Of a DNA stretch of 25,144 nt, positions 14,400 through 21,965 are shown piece after piece. A program made the translations under genes and the position numbers. The stretch's first letter is position 1, and every line of letters starts with the position of its first letter. This stretch comes from SIAJ01 sp036266155 (GTDB taxonomy: Bacteria; Planctomycetota; Planctomycetia; Gemmatales; Gemmataceae). The notes under the pieces were generated by a model. The model was not told the DNA's origin. It saw only the letters and a program-made list of their open reading frames with translations, and did not search any database. The stretch spans positions 1 through 25,144 of the forward strand of contig DATANR010000376.1 in NCBI GenBank assembly GCA_036266155.1. The letters run 5' to 3'.

Positions 14400-15296
14400 T
14401 CAACCCTTGTCATGGAACTGCCGTTCCAAATCCTCCGCCATGCGGTCGAGTTCCTCCAGCGAAAGCCCGCCGAACCGCTCAGTTGGCGACTCTGGCCGGC
14501 CCAACATCCGTTCCAGCCTTCGGATCGAACCGACCTTCTCCTCCTGTCGGCCTTTTTGCCGGCCTTCTTGCAGGCCTTCCTGCTTGCTCATGCGCAGGTC
14601 GTAGTTGTACGCGCGCTGAGATTCCACACGTTCCTCGTAACGGATCCGTTGGATTTCGTCTTGTGTCACCATTTCCAGTTCTCGCAACGCCCTCAGGATC
14701 GACGGCGTCTGCAACGCCGCCGGCACCGCCTCTGTATCCATCTTCTCCGCATGGCGCAAAAAGTAAAGCCAAGCTTCGATGCCTGCCCCCAATTGCTCCG
14801 CACTTTTCTGGAACTTCGGCAACTCGAAAAAGTGAAACTCCAGGTCGTCCGTCAGCGGGAAACGGAGCGTTCGTTCCAGCAGCCGAAAGCATAGGTGATA
14901 ATCGGGCACGGCGGGAAAGAGCACGTGATTCAAAAAACAGATCGAGATCGTCGGCCGCAGCTTTTCGTAGCCGTCGCCCTCGTGCAGTTGCTGTTGAAAG
15001 GTCTTGGCGGCGTAGTAAACGATCCGGCTGGCGAACGACGGCCGGCTGAGGATCTGCATTTCCACGTTGAACCAGCGATCGCTTTGGTCGCGAGCCCGCA
15101 CGTCGACGATCGACAACTTGTCATTCCAGGCCGCCTTCGGGTTGAAGGGATTGAGAATCTGCACGCTCTCGACCCGCTCGCCTTCGGGCCGCTCCAACAC
15201 GCCGTTGAGCACCTCGATCAAAAGCGCCTGGGTCTCGTCACGGCCCAACAGGAGCTTGAATGCGTAATCGACCTTCGGATCGATGCCGAGAATCAT
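14400..15296 (-). CDS. Rpn/PDDEXK-family recombination-promoting nuclease-like protein
   Basis: The 298-residue protein has the layout of the Rpn/YhgA-like family (TIGR01784). It starts IDPKVDYAFKLLLG and continues LLIEVLNGVLE. The PD-(D/E)xK core is LSIVDVRARDQSDRWFNVEMQ-like, with Asp65 and the E-x-Q at Glu79-Gln81, followed by a SRIVYYAAKTF helix. The C-terminal end has the typical low-complexity SKQEGLQEGRQKGRQ segment. Rpn proteins are DNA endonucleases that stimulate RecA-independent recombination, and many are treated as domesticated transposase-like genes. This copy looks intact at full length. It is divergent from the STN-like gene, with 138 bases between starts. Confidence 0.85.
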   Translation of the reverse strand: MILGIDPKVDYAFKLLLGRDETQALLIEVLNGVLERPEGERVESVQILNPFNPKAAWNDKLSIVDVRARDQSDRWFNVEMQILSRPSFASRIVYYAAKTFQQQLHEGDGYEKLRPTISICFLNHVLFPAVPDYHLCFRLLERTLRFPLTDDLEFHFFELPKFQKSAEQLGAGIEAWLYFLRHAEKMDTEAVPAALQTPSILRALRELEMVTQDEIQRIRYEERVESQRAYNYDLRMSKQEGLQEGRQKGRQEEKVGSIRRLERMLGRPESPTERFGGLSLEELDRMAEDLERQFHDKG

Positions 15297-15434
15297 GAGG
15301 GCGATTGTACGGGAAGCGGCCCGACGGCCCGGCGACCGGATCGTGACGCGTTGTGTAACATGTTCATGTCAAATAGCGCCAACATCCAACCGGCCGTCTC
15401 GTTACACTCGTACCACCTCACGCGGAGTCCCTTC

Positions 15435-16427
15435 ATGCGACGGATCATTGTCTGCGCCTTCGTTGCCCTGGCCGTTTCAGTAACCGCGAACGCCGCCCCC
15501 GATCCCAAGAAGCCCGGCCCCATCGACGACTCGGCCCAGATCGCGGATCGCCTTCTCGACCGCACCGAGATCGCCCAACGCATGGACAAGGTGCCGTTCC
15601 GCGAGGTGTTGGATTATCTCCAGAACAAGACTGGTCTCACCATTCTCATCGATACGCGGGCGCTGCGGGCCAATGGCGAGGACGCAGTCGCCGCAATCGA
15701 AGGCGCGCAGATCACGCTCCCCGTCATGAAGAACGTGCGCGTCGAGACCGTATTGCATAACGTGCTCGACCAGATCGACCTCGACTTCGTGATTGCCAGC
15801 GACCACGTCCGCATCACGACGCACAAGATGAAGGACCTGATCACGGGCCAAGCGCGGCGTCTGCCAGAACTCTACCCGGCGCCAGCGGGCGACGATCAGC
15901 CCGAAGTGGAGCGGGCAGACACGGTCCGCATTGCTGGCAATGTAACGATCGCTTTCCGTGAGGTGCCGGTGGGCGAAGCCTTCAAGGAAATCGGAGCGCG
16001 AGCGGGGCGCACGGTCGTAGTGTCCGCCCCCGCGGCCGAGAAGGCGAAGACGGCGGTGACGTTGACTCTCTCCAACGTCCCGTTCGAAACCGCGGCGGCC
16101 GGTCTGGCGGAAGCGGCCGGCCTGCGTGCATTTCGCACCGGCAACATCGTCGTCATCGTGACGGCCGAACGCGCCAAGTCGGCCGAGGGCGCGGCGGAAA
16201 GCATGCCGGCCGTCATGTTGAACGGTCTGGGTCGGGGCGCCATCAGTCTCGAGGAACTCGAATCGATCTCGCGCATTTTCGCCGGCAAGGGCGGCGACGC
16301 AGACACGATTCGCCGCGAATTGCAGAAATTCCGCGATGACCGCGTCGCCGGCGATGCCGAGCGCCAGAAGCTTGAAGAGCAAGTCAAGAAGCTGACGGCG
16401 GAGTTGGAGAAGACGAAAAAGAAATAG
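15435..16427 (+). CDS. Exported STN-domain-like protein with C-terminal coiled coil
   Basis: The 330-residue product begins with a signal peptide (MRRIIVCAFVALAVSVTANA, cleavage near residue 21). Two similar alpha/beta modules follow. Residues 51-130 include VPFREVLDYLQNKTGLTILI, ITLPVMKNVRVETVLHNVL and VRITTH; residues 169-243 include VTIAFREVPVGEAFKEIG, VTLTLSNVPFETAAAGLA and NIVVIVT. This is the pattern of the secretin/TonB short N-terminal (STN) domain, but no secretin pore or TonB-receptor barrel follows. The tail (DAERQKLEEQVKKLTAELEK) is a coiled coil. A role as a periplasmic partner or assembly factor is inference. The ATG at 15435 has GGAG seven bases upstream; the frame is open far upstream only because it is antisense to the nuclease gene. 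Confidence 0.75.
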   Translation: MRRIIVCAFVALAVSVTANAAPDPKKPGPIDDSAQIADRLLDRTEIAQRMDKVPFREVLDYLQNKTGLTILIDTRALRANGEDAVAAIEGAQITLPVMKNVRVETVLHNVLDQIDLDFVIASDHVRITTHKMKDLITGQARRLPELYPAPAGDDQPEVERADTVRIAGNVTIAFREVPVGEAFKEIGARAGRTVVVSAPAAEKAKTAVTLTLSNVPFETAAAGLAEAAGLRAFRTGNIVVIVTAERAKSAEGAAESMPAVMLNGLGRGAISLEELESISRIFAGKGGDADTIRRELQKFRDDRVAGDAERQKLEEQVKKLTAELEKTKKK

Positions 16428-16433
16428 CACTCA

Positions 16434-16500
16434 GGCGAGCGGAGCGGCGTCAGCCGCCCGATGCTGACATTATCGGGCGGCTTACGCCGCTCCGCTCGCC
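16434..16500. repeat. Variable-core palindrome, copy 2
   Basis: Arms 16434-16462 and 16472-16500 are complementary over 29 bases with one mismatch. Each contains GGCGAGCGGA, a small hairpin GCGGC-GTCA-GCCGC (GTAA in the other arm), then CCGAT, around the centre GCTGACATT. It lies between two convergent genes, six bases after the stop of the STN-like gene and seven before the stop of the metallohydrolase gene. It fits the position of a two-way terminator. Confidence 0.9.
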
Positions 16501-16507
16501 ACGTAAT

Positions 16508-18862
16508 TCAACTCCCCGCCTCGCTGTCCTCCACAATCTGCTTGTAAATCTCGATCGCCTTGTCGAACGTTTTCTTCGCTTCCTCGCGTTCCGGGGCGAT
16601 GATGTTGTTTTGGCGGACGCGCCAGAGTTGCTCGATCACGCCGATGCACCATTGGGCGCTGGCGCGCGACGCGCGAATCGGTTTGCCGGCCACCAGCACG
16701 TTCACCGGGTTCGTGTGCAAAGCATGGCCCTGGCGGATCGCAATCCAGCTACTCTTCGCCAGCGGGACCGAGAACTCGACGTCGTGTGGCTTGTCGTCGG
16801 CGGGCACATCCTTGGTAGCGACGGCGACGCCGTTCACGATCAATTCGACCTTGCGTGACGCCCCGATCGGCATCTGGCCGCCGTTGGCGGTGCCGAGCGG
16901 CAATGTGCTGGCGAACGCGACCTTCGTCTTCACCGTGACCGGGCCGGCGGCATCGATCTTGCTTTCGCCGCCGGCCGGTTGGTCGTTCACTGTGAATTGC
17001 AGGGCGTGGCTGTAGCCGTCGCTGACATACGAGCGACCCTTGGCGAGCCCTTCGCACCAGGCCGCGTAGTCGATCTTGTCGATCTTGCCGAGCTGCACAT
17101 AAACGCGGCCCTGGCCGACGCGGCTGCCGGTGATGCACGGGAAATCGGTCTCGCCGCTGGCCTTGAGCGGGAAGCCGCAATTCATGATGTGGTACCAGCA
17201 GTTCCACTCCGGCACGCGGGCGGTGTCCATCGCGCTGATGAAGTCGCACACCTTCATCGCCGACGTCACGCAGATTTCCTGGGCGCCGATGCCGTTCATC
17301 TCCGGGATGGCGAGGTTCGGCAACTCGGCCGCGGCCTTGCGATGACTGTTCGTCAATTCGGTTAGCGAGAGCTGGCCGTCCGCGTTCGTATCCATCGCCT
17401 CGAACGCGGACGGCAACAGTCCCTTGGCGGCTTCCTCTTTCGACAACATGCCGTCGCCGTTCTTATCGAGTGCGGCCAACAGTCGTTTGGCCGCGGCGGC
17501 CGCATCGACTTGCAAGCCGTTCGCCGAGTGGGCATAGCCCGCGAAGCCACCTTGCAGCTTGGTCCACTTCATCACTGGCGTCGTCCACGTCGGCCAGCCC
17601 TTGGTCTTCGTGCCCTCGGAGCCGGGGTAGGTCTGATCACGGAGGTTGAGCAAGCAAACGTGGCCGAGCGCTTGCGAGCCGAAGCCGCTGACCTCGACGT
17701 CGTACTTCAAGAGCGTGAACGGCTCGCTCAGCTTGTTCGGGGCCGGTTCGAAGAAATTGCGCTGGAACTCGTAGCACGGGCCCCAGGTCAGGCAGCAGCC
17801 GACGTTGAGTGCTTCACCCTTGACGTGCAGGAACATGTCTTCGGGAAAGACCCCCTCGGTCGGGCTCGTGTAATGAGCGCAGCCGGCCCCGTGGATGTGA
17901 TGGTCGCCGCTATACCAGCCGAATTGAGCGGGATCGACCCAGCGTTCGAGCGTCACGTCGATCTTCGCGTCGCCCGTGGCCGGCACGGTGAGCTTTTGCG
18001 TCTTCAGCTTGTACTCCGGTCCGCGGCCATAGACCATGGTGAAGTCGCCGGGAGGGAGAAGCACGGTGCCACCGTCGGGACGGTAGACCTGATCCTGGAA
18101 GAAGAAGTCCGGGGCGACGCGCTTGGCTCGTGGCGGATAGATGTGGCCCGACTTGTCGGTGAACGTGAAGCGGCCGACGGATGCCTTTCCGGTCTCATCC
18201 TTGATCGCAACCTTCACCTTGATGGCCGGCTTCACGTCAAAGAGCACGGGCGCTTCGCCGCGGAAGCCGACGTCTTGGGTGCCCTGGCCGACGTCGAAGC
18301 CAAGCGTCGCTTCGCGTTTGCCGGGTTCGCTCGAATAGACGAGCAGAAGCGCATACTCAACCTTCAACCCACTCAGATTGCGCGTGAGCGGCGGAGCGGT
18401 GGCCATCTGCAAATCGAGGAAGCGGCTCGTGTAGTCCTTCTTGATTTCCTTCTGGCTCCAGACGTCGCCGGCCTGCGGGCTCGTGACGCGGAGCGGAGCC
18501 TTGACCGTGCTGTCGTTGACGACTTTGAGCAAGACCGGCGTCCATCCCGATTGTTGAATCGTCGTCGATCCCGGCCCGGCCGCGACCTTCACGCGGGCTT
18601 CCGGGTTGACCGTGATTTGCAGCATGGCCCGAGCGTCGAGCAACTCCTGGATCTTCTTGGCATCGCGCGCGGAGATGGCGGTATTCAAACTCGCGGTCAA
18701 GTCGGCAGGCAGCGGCGTGCCGAGGAAGTCGAGTGCCTTGACGATGCGGTCGGCATTCTGGCCGAGCGGCTGACCGTCGACGTCATTGACGATCGGCAGC
18801 GGATCGGCTGCCCGAATGCCGATCAGCGGAACGAGCAACACAAGGAGGGAGAGGAGACGCAT
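16508..18862 (-). CDS. CehA/McbA-type metallohydrolase with an EF-hand pair
   Basis: The 784-residue protein has a signal peptide (MRLLSLLVLLVPLIGIRA). The N-terminal 310 residues are beta-rich, containing a proline-rich LLPPGDFTMVYGRGPEY carboxypeptidase-regulatory-like segment. The catalytic part opens with WYSGDHHIHGAGC (Asp320, His321, His322, His324), the metal site of PHP-like CehA/McbA hydrolases, and continues through GHVCLLNL (His401) and GGFAGYAHSANG (His445). Directly after His445 comes an insert with two canonical EF-hand loops, DKNGDGMLSKEE (466-477) and DTNADGQLSLTE (491-502), before the fold resumes with ISAMDTARVPEWNCWYHIMN and SRVGQGRVYVQL. A further beta domain and helical tail end the protein. 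The likely activity is hydrolysis of an ester, carbamate or phosphate outside the cytoplasm; the substrate is unknown. The start has GGAG seven bases upstream. Confidence 0.82.
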   Translation of the reverse strand: MRLLSLLVLLVPLIGIRAADPLPIVNDVDGQPLGQNADRIVKALDFLGTPLPADLTASLNTAISARDAKKIQELLDARAMLQITVNPEARVKVAAGPGSTTIQQSGWTPVLLKVVNDSTVKAPLRVTSPQAGDVWSQKEIKKDYTSRFLDLQMATAPPLTRNLSGLKVEYALLLVYSSEPGKREATLGFDVGQGTQDVGFRGEAPVLFDVKPAIKVKVAIKDETGKASVGRFTFTDKSGHIYPPRAKRVAPDFFFQDQVYRPDGGTVLLPPGDFTMVYGRGPEYKLKTQKLTVPATGDAKIDVTLERWVDPAQFGWYSGDHHIHGAGCAHYTSPTEGVFPEDMFLHVKGEALNVGCCLTWGPCYEFQRNFFEPAPNKLSEPFTLLKYDVEVSGFGSQALGHVCLLNLRDQTYPGSEGTKTKGWPTWTTPVMKWTKLQGGFAGYAHSANGLQVDAAAAAKRLLAALDKNGDGMLSKEEAAKGLLPSAFEAMDTNADGQLSLTELTNSHRKAAAELPNLAIPEMNGIGAQEICVTSAMKVCDFISAMDTARVPEWNCWYHIMNCGFPLKASGETDFPCITGSRVGQGRVYVQLGKIDKIDYAAWCEGLAKGRSYVSDGYSHALQFTVNDQPAGGESKIDAAGPVTVKTKVAFASTLPLGTANGGQMPIGASRKVELIVNGVAVATKDVPADDKPHDVEFSVPLAKSSWIAIRQGHALHTNPVNVLVAGKPIRASRASAQWCIGVIEQLWRVRQNNIIAPEREEAKKTFDKAIEIYKQIVEDSEAGS

Positions 18863-18967
18863 GGAGTGACTCCGCGGATGGTGAGGCCAGCAGGATACCG
18901 CGCCGCACTCGACGGGGCGAATGGATTTTGCCTAACCTGATGGAAAGACCATCACGCGAGGTGCACC

Positions 18968-19405
18968 ATGTCCGGGTCCGTTCGCAAATCCGCTTCCGGC
19001 TACGATCTGACACCGCCGACTCCAGCCGACCTGGCGAAGCTCGCCGCGGGCCTCACGCCCGAGGAGCGGCGCGTGATCCTCAATCAAGGAACCGAGCCCG
19101 CGTTCTGCGGCGGCTTGCTCAACAACAAGGTTGACGGCGTCTACGCCTGCCGCCTGTGCGGGCTGCCGCTGTTCCGCTCGAAAGCCAAGTTCGAATCCGG
19201 CACCGGCTGGCCGAGTTTCTACGAGCCGTTTGACGAGGAGCACATCGCCAACATTGAGGACCGCAGCCACGGAATGGTGCGCGTCGAGATCCGTTGTGCC
19301 TGTTGCGGCGGCCACTTGGGGCACGTGTTTGAAGATGGCCCGCGACCGACGGGGCTGAGGTATTGTCTGAACTCGGTGTCGTTGAAGTTCGAACCCTTGG
19401 CGTGA
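18968..19405 (+). CDS. msrB: Peptide-methionine (R)-S-oxide reductase
   Basis: This 145-residue protein is a complete MsrB, which reduces methionine-R-sulfoxide in proteins with thioredoxin as usual reductant. All landmarks are present: the zinc-binding pairs CRLC (61/64) and CACC (110/113), the substrate loop SGTGWPSFYEP, the HLGHVFEDGPRPTGLRYC block, and the catalytic cysteine Cys133 in RYCLNSVSL. Cys47 in FCGGLLNN is typical of one MsrB subgroup. No signal peptide is seen, so it should be cytoplasmic. GAGG lies seven bases before the ATG. It is divergent from the metallohydrolase gene with 105 bases between starts, and a hexamer-repeat hairpin with a T-run follows it. No MsrA is nearby. 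Confidence 0.95.
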   Translation: MSGSVRKSASGYDLTPPTPADLAKLAAGLTPEERRVILNQGTEPAFCGGLLNNKVDGVYACRLCGLPLFRSKAKFESGTGWPSFYEPFDEEHIANIEDRSHGMVRVEIRCACCGGHLGHVFEDGPRPTGLRYCLNSVSLKFEPLA

Positions 19406-19432
19406 TGAGTCGCGGCGCGGGAGCCGAAGCGA

Positions 19433-19518
19433 AGAGATTAGGATTAGGATTAGGAACAGCGGCCGGCGTCAGTTGAGTATTGATCGTAATCATAATCGTA
19501 ATCTCAATCCTAATCTCT
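19433..19518. repeat. Inverted GATTAG-type hexamer arrays forming a hairpin
   Basis: Three GATTAG units (19436-19453) are followed about 30 bases later by five units in opposite orientation (19486-19515; on the minus strand GATTAG, GATTGA, GATTAC, GATTAT, GATTAC). AGAGATTAGGATT (19433-19445) pairs perfectly with AATCCTAATCTCT (19506-19518), and TTTTT follows at 19520-19524. Placed after msrB, the structure could terminate its transcript. A related array lies at 21655-21684. Confidence 0.75.
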
Positions 19519-19578
19519 GTTTTTGCTCCGCGAGTTCTGACGAGATCGAGAGAAAGAGAATCGCTACCCTTTTCCTTC

Positions 19579-21069
19579 ATGGGCCAAGCCACCACAACCC
19601 ACCAGCGAGTTCTCTTCGTCGTCTTCCTGCTTGCTCTGTTCCCAGCTTGCAATGCTTTGAACCCTCGCCTCGACGAAGACACTTGGTGGCATCTCGCCGT
19701 CGGGCGGTGGATCGTTGACCATGGGACCGTGCCGACGACCGACCCCTTCTCGCGGATCGGACAGGAAGAGCAAATCCCCTGGGTCGCCTATAGCTGGCTG
19801 CACGAGGTCGGGTTGTATGGCGCTTATGGGGTCGGCGGGTTTGCTGGCGTGCTCGCTGTTCGGCATGGGCTCGACTCGGCGACGTTCCTGGCGTTCGCAT
19901 GGTTCATCCTTCGTGGTTCGGGCGGCCGCATCACCGCGGTCGCGGCCCTGACGCTGGCAACCGGCGCGCTCGTGCCGCTCATGCTCGAGCGACCGTGGCA
20001 TTACACGATCGTGTTCACGGTGCTCACACTGCATGCCATCCTCGAACTGCGTGCTGGCGCGCCCGCCCGGCGCTTCTGGTGGCTGACGATCGTCTACGCG
20101 CTTTGGGCGAATTTGCACATTCAATTCGTCCTCGGCCTCGGCTTGCTCGGCTTGAGTCTGGCGATCGCGATGATCGAGAACTGGCGTCGCGGTGGCAGCC
20201 GATTCGCGCTTTCAGGCTGGCTCGGCCTGCTTGTCGGATGTGCCCTGGCGACGCTCGTGAACCCGTATTCATTCCGGTTGTACCAGGTGGTTTTTGAGTA
20301 CGCGACGCAGACGGCCGCGATGCGCGTCGTCTCGGAGCTGGCGCCGCCCGACTTCGGCTTCTGGTGGAACTGGCTTCTGATCGCTCTCTTGATCTGGGCC
20401 GTCGGCGTGTGCGGATTGCGCGGCTTTCCGCTTTTCGATACGGCCCTGCTCGTCGTCGGCGCCGTCTTCAGCTTGCGCATGCAGCGCGACATCTGGTTCG
20501 GGGCTCTGATCGCGGCGACTGTGATCACGCGACTGCCGGCGACGCGGGGCCCGACGGAAACGCGATCGCTCTTGCCGGGCTTGATCGCCGCGACACTGTT
20601 GGCGTTGGTGCTGGCCCGCGTCGTCTGGCAAATCGGGCCGGGGGCCAACAAGACAATCGATAGTGTGAACCGGGCCGAGTATCCGGCAGGGGCCGTCGAG
20701 TATCTCCGCAAGCATCACCCGCCGGGTCCGATCTACAACCACTTCAACTGGGGCGGCTATTTGATCTGGGCGTTGCCCGAATATCCGGTCAGCATGGATG
20801 GGCGGACCAATTTGTATGGCGAGGATCGGCTGCAACGAGCCTATGCGGTTTGGAATGGAGAGCCGGGCTGGTTTCGTGATCAGGACGTACTTCGTTCGGC
20901 AATCATCTTGGCGCCTAAGAAACTCGGCAATGAAAAGGTTGTATTGGCGGAGCTTCTACGAGCGGAACTGCTACGAGCAAAGAAGGAGATTTGGCAAGCG
21001 GTTTATGAGGACGCGACGTCAATTGTGTTTGTTGTCGATATCGATGACGGCATGGGAAGTCATCGGTAA
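19579..21069 (+). CDS. Polytopic membrane protein, GT-C glycosyltransferase-like
   Basis: The 496-residue protein has about ten hydrophobic helices, for example VLFVVFLLALFPACNAL, ITAVAALTLATGALVPLML, FVLGLGLLGLSLAIAMI, LLIALLIWAVGVCGL and LIAATLLALVLARVVW. After the first helix comes LNPRLDEDTWWHLAVGRWIV, an acidic loop placed where GT-C enzymes carry their catalytic or metal-binding D-x-D/E-x-D motif. The C-terminal soluble part (about 130 residues) has GPIYNHFNWGGYLIWALPE and VSMDGRTNLYG. The match to GT-C (lipid-phosphate-sugar dependent) transferases rests on layout and is moderate. I take the ATG at 19579; the frame runs open to an ATG at 19480, but that part is the hexamer array read as a run of isoleucine and valine codons. 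The stop lies three bases from the convergent Fur-type stop. Confidence 0.7.
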   Translation: MGQATTTHQRVLFVVFLLALFPACNALNPRLDEDTWWHLAVGRWIVDHGTVPTTDPFSRIGQEEQIPWVAYSWLHEVGLYGAYGVGGFAGVLAVRHGLDSATFLAFAWFILRGSGGRITAVAALTLATGALVPLMLERPWHYTIVFTVLTLHAILELRAGAPARRFWWLTIVYALWANLHIQFVLGLGLLGLSLAIAMIENWRRGGSRFALSGWLGLLVGCALATLVNPYSFRLYQVVFEYATQTAAMRVVSELAPPDFGFWWNWLLIALLIWAVGVCGLRGFPLFDTALLVVGAVFSLRMQRDIWFGALIAATVITRLPATRGPTETRSLLPGLIAATLLALVLARVVWQIGPGANKTIDSVNRAEYPAGAVEYLRKHHPPGPIYNHFNWGGYLIWALPEYPVSMDGRTNLYGEDRLQRAYAVWNGEPGWFRDQDVLRSAIILAPKKLGNEKVVLAELLRAELLRAKKEIWQAVYEDATSIVFVVDIDDGMGSHR

Positions 21070-21072
21070 TCC

Positions 21073-21561
21073 TCAAATCAAATCCAGCCGCCGATTGTTC
21101 GCCCGCGCCCGGTTACAGTCGAAGCACGTGCCGCGGATGATCAGCGTGTGGCCCGCGAATTGGAATTGCTTTTCGCCGCAGATCTCCTCGATTGCGGCTT
21201 CGATCGCGGGGTGCTGAAACTCGATCATTTTGCCACACGACTCGCAGACGAGATGCTCGTGCTGGGGGTAGCCGTAATCATGTTCGTAGAAGGTCTTGGG
21301 ACCAATCTCCAGCTTGCGGAGCATGCCGGCGTCGACCAGCTTGGACAATGTCCGATAAACGGTCGCCCGGCTCACGGCCAGACCGGCACCCTCCAAGTCC
21401 TTCAAGAGCTGATCGGCTTCGAAGTGGCTGTGGCGAGCGAAGACGTGCTCGACCAAGTCCCTTTGCTGGCCGGTGAACCGTTGCGGGTTCGGTCGGCTCG
21501 CCAGGTATTCGCGGAACTTGTCCAGCGGGGACTGGGTGACCTGAACGGCCGGTAAGGACAC
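21073..21561 (-). CDS. Fur-family metal-responsive regulator
   Basis: The 162-residue product is a full-length Fur-family protein. The winged helix is HSHFEADQLLKDLEGAGLAV followed by SRATVYRTLSKLVDAG (64-79), the family recognition helix. The dimerisation half has YEHDYGYPQHEHLVCESCG and GTCFDCN, giving two CxxC pairs (106/109 and 146/149) for structural zinc and histidines 94, 101 and 103 for the regulatory metal. The YEHDYGYPQHEHLVC segment is typical of planctomycete Fur-like proteins; whether it senses iron, zinc or peroxide (PerR) is not decided by these motifs. It starts with GTG at 21561, with GGAG eight bases upstream. It converges with the GT-C-like gene and is followed upstream by the FlgM-like gene on the same strand. 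Confidence 0.92.
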   Translation of the reverse strand: MSLPAVQVTQSPLDKFREYLASRPNPQRFTGQQRDLVEHVFARHSHFEADQLLKDLEGAGLAVSRATVYRTLSKLVDAGMLRKLEIGPKTFYEHDYGYPQHEHLVCESCGKMIEFQHPAIEAAIEEICGEKQFQFAGHTLIIRGTCFDCNRARANNRRLDLI

Positions 21562-21654
21562 CGTGGCGGCTCCGGTGAAGGGGGTGGCCTTATTCTATTG
21601 GTGCATTTGCCGCGAGGTTCGTCTTCGGGCAACCGTCAGAGAGGAGGAAAAGCA

Positions 21655-21684
21655 GATTAGGATTGGGATTACGATTACGATTAG
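21655..21684. repeat. GATTAG-type hexamer array
   Basis: Five consecutive hexamers read GATTAG, GATTGG, GATTAC, GATTAC and GATTAG. The array lies in the 170-base gap between the Fur-type start and the FlgM-like stop, both on the minus strand. It has the same unit and variants as the arrays at 19436-19515 but no inverted partner nearby. Confidence 0.85.
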
Positions 21685-21731
21685 GACAGAACGGTGGAAC
21701 GGCCCTCGCTCCCACGTTGGTTTCCCTACGA

Positions 21732-21965
21732 TCAATCGAAGCAAAGTCGGGCGGCGAGGCGGTCGAGAGCAGCTTCCATCTTTTCGGGTGTGTCGTAGGT
21801 GCCGGCCGCAATTTCCAAGCGCACGCGGGACACGAGGTCGTTGCGAATCTCCGGGGAGTTCGGTTGCGGGTTCATCGATGGTCCCTCCATGTTGCGGGCG
21901 ATGCCGGACAGGCGGCCGAAGCGGGCGGACGCGGTCCGCAGGCGGCGGGGATGGGGCCGATTCAT
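21732..21965 (-). CDS. FlgM-like (anti-sigma-28 type) small protein
   Basis: The 77-residue product ends with SPEIRNDLVSRVRLEIAAG, then TYDTPEKMEAALDRLAARL. This matches the C-terminal half of FlgM anti-sigma-28 factors, where 'R-x-(D/E)-x-V-x-x-(V/I)-(K/R)-x-x-I-x-x-G-x-Y' followed by a helix with 'L-x-x-x-L' binds the flagellar sigma factor. The basic N-terminus (MNRPHPRRLRTASARFGRL) is not FlgM-like. I chose the ATG at 21965 because of the length of similar planctomycete proteins; longer and shorter in-frame starts exist and the ribosome-binding signal is weak. No flagellar genes are near. It may control a sigma-28-like factor or another partner; the assignment is from pattern only. Confidence 0.65.
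   Translation of the reverse strand: MNRPHPRRLRTASARFGRLSGIARNMEGPSMNPQPNSPEIRNDLVSRVRLEIAAGTYDTPEKMEAALDRLAARLCFD

Noticed and set aside
14895..15434. N-terminal extension of the STN-like protein
   Set aside because: The frame is open but is antisense to the nuclease gene. The signal peptide and GGAG at the 15435 ATG mark the true start.
17510..18940. Plus-strand open frame of 476 codons
   Set aside because: It is antisense to the metallohydrolase, whose catalytic and EF-hand motifs are unambiguous. No ribosome-binding site or domain was seen.
19480..19578. N-terminal extension of the GT-C-like protein reading through the hexamer array
   Set aside because: The hydrophobic stretch is an artefact of translating ATCGTAATC-type repeats. 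The protein makes sense from the ATG at 19579, although neither start has a good ribosome-binding site.
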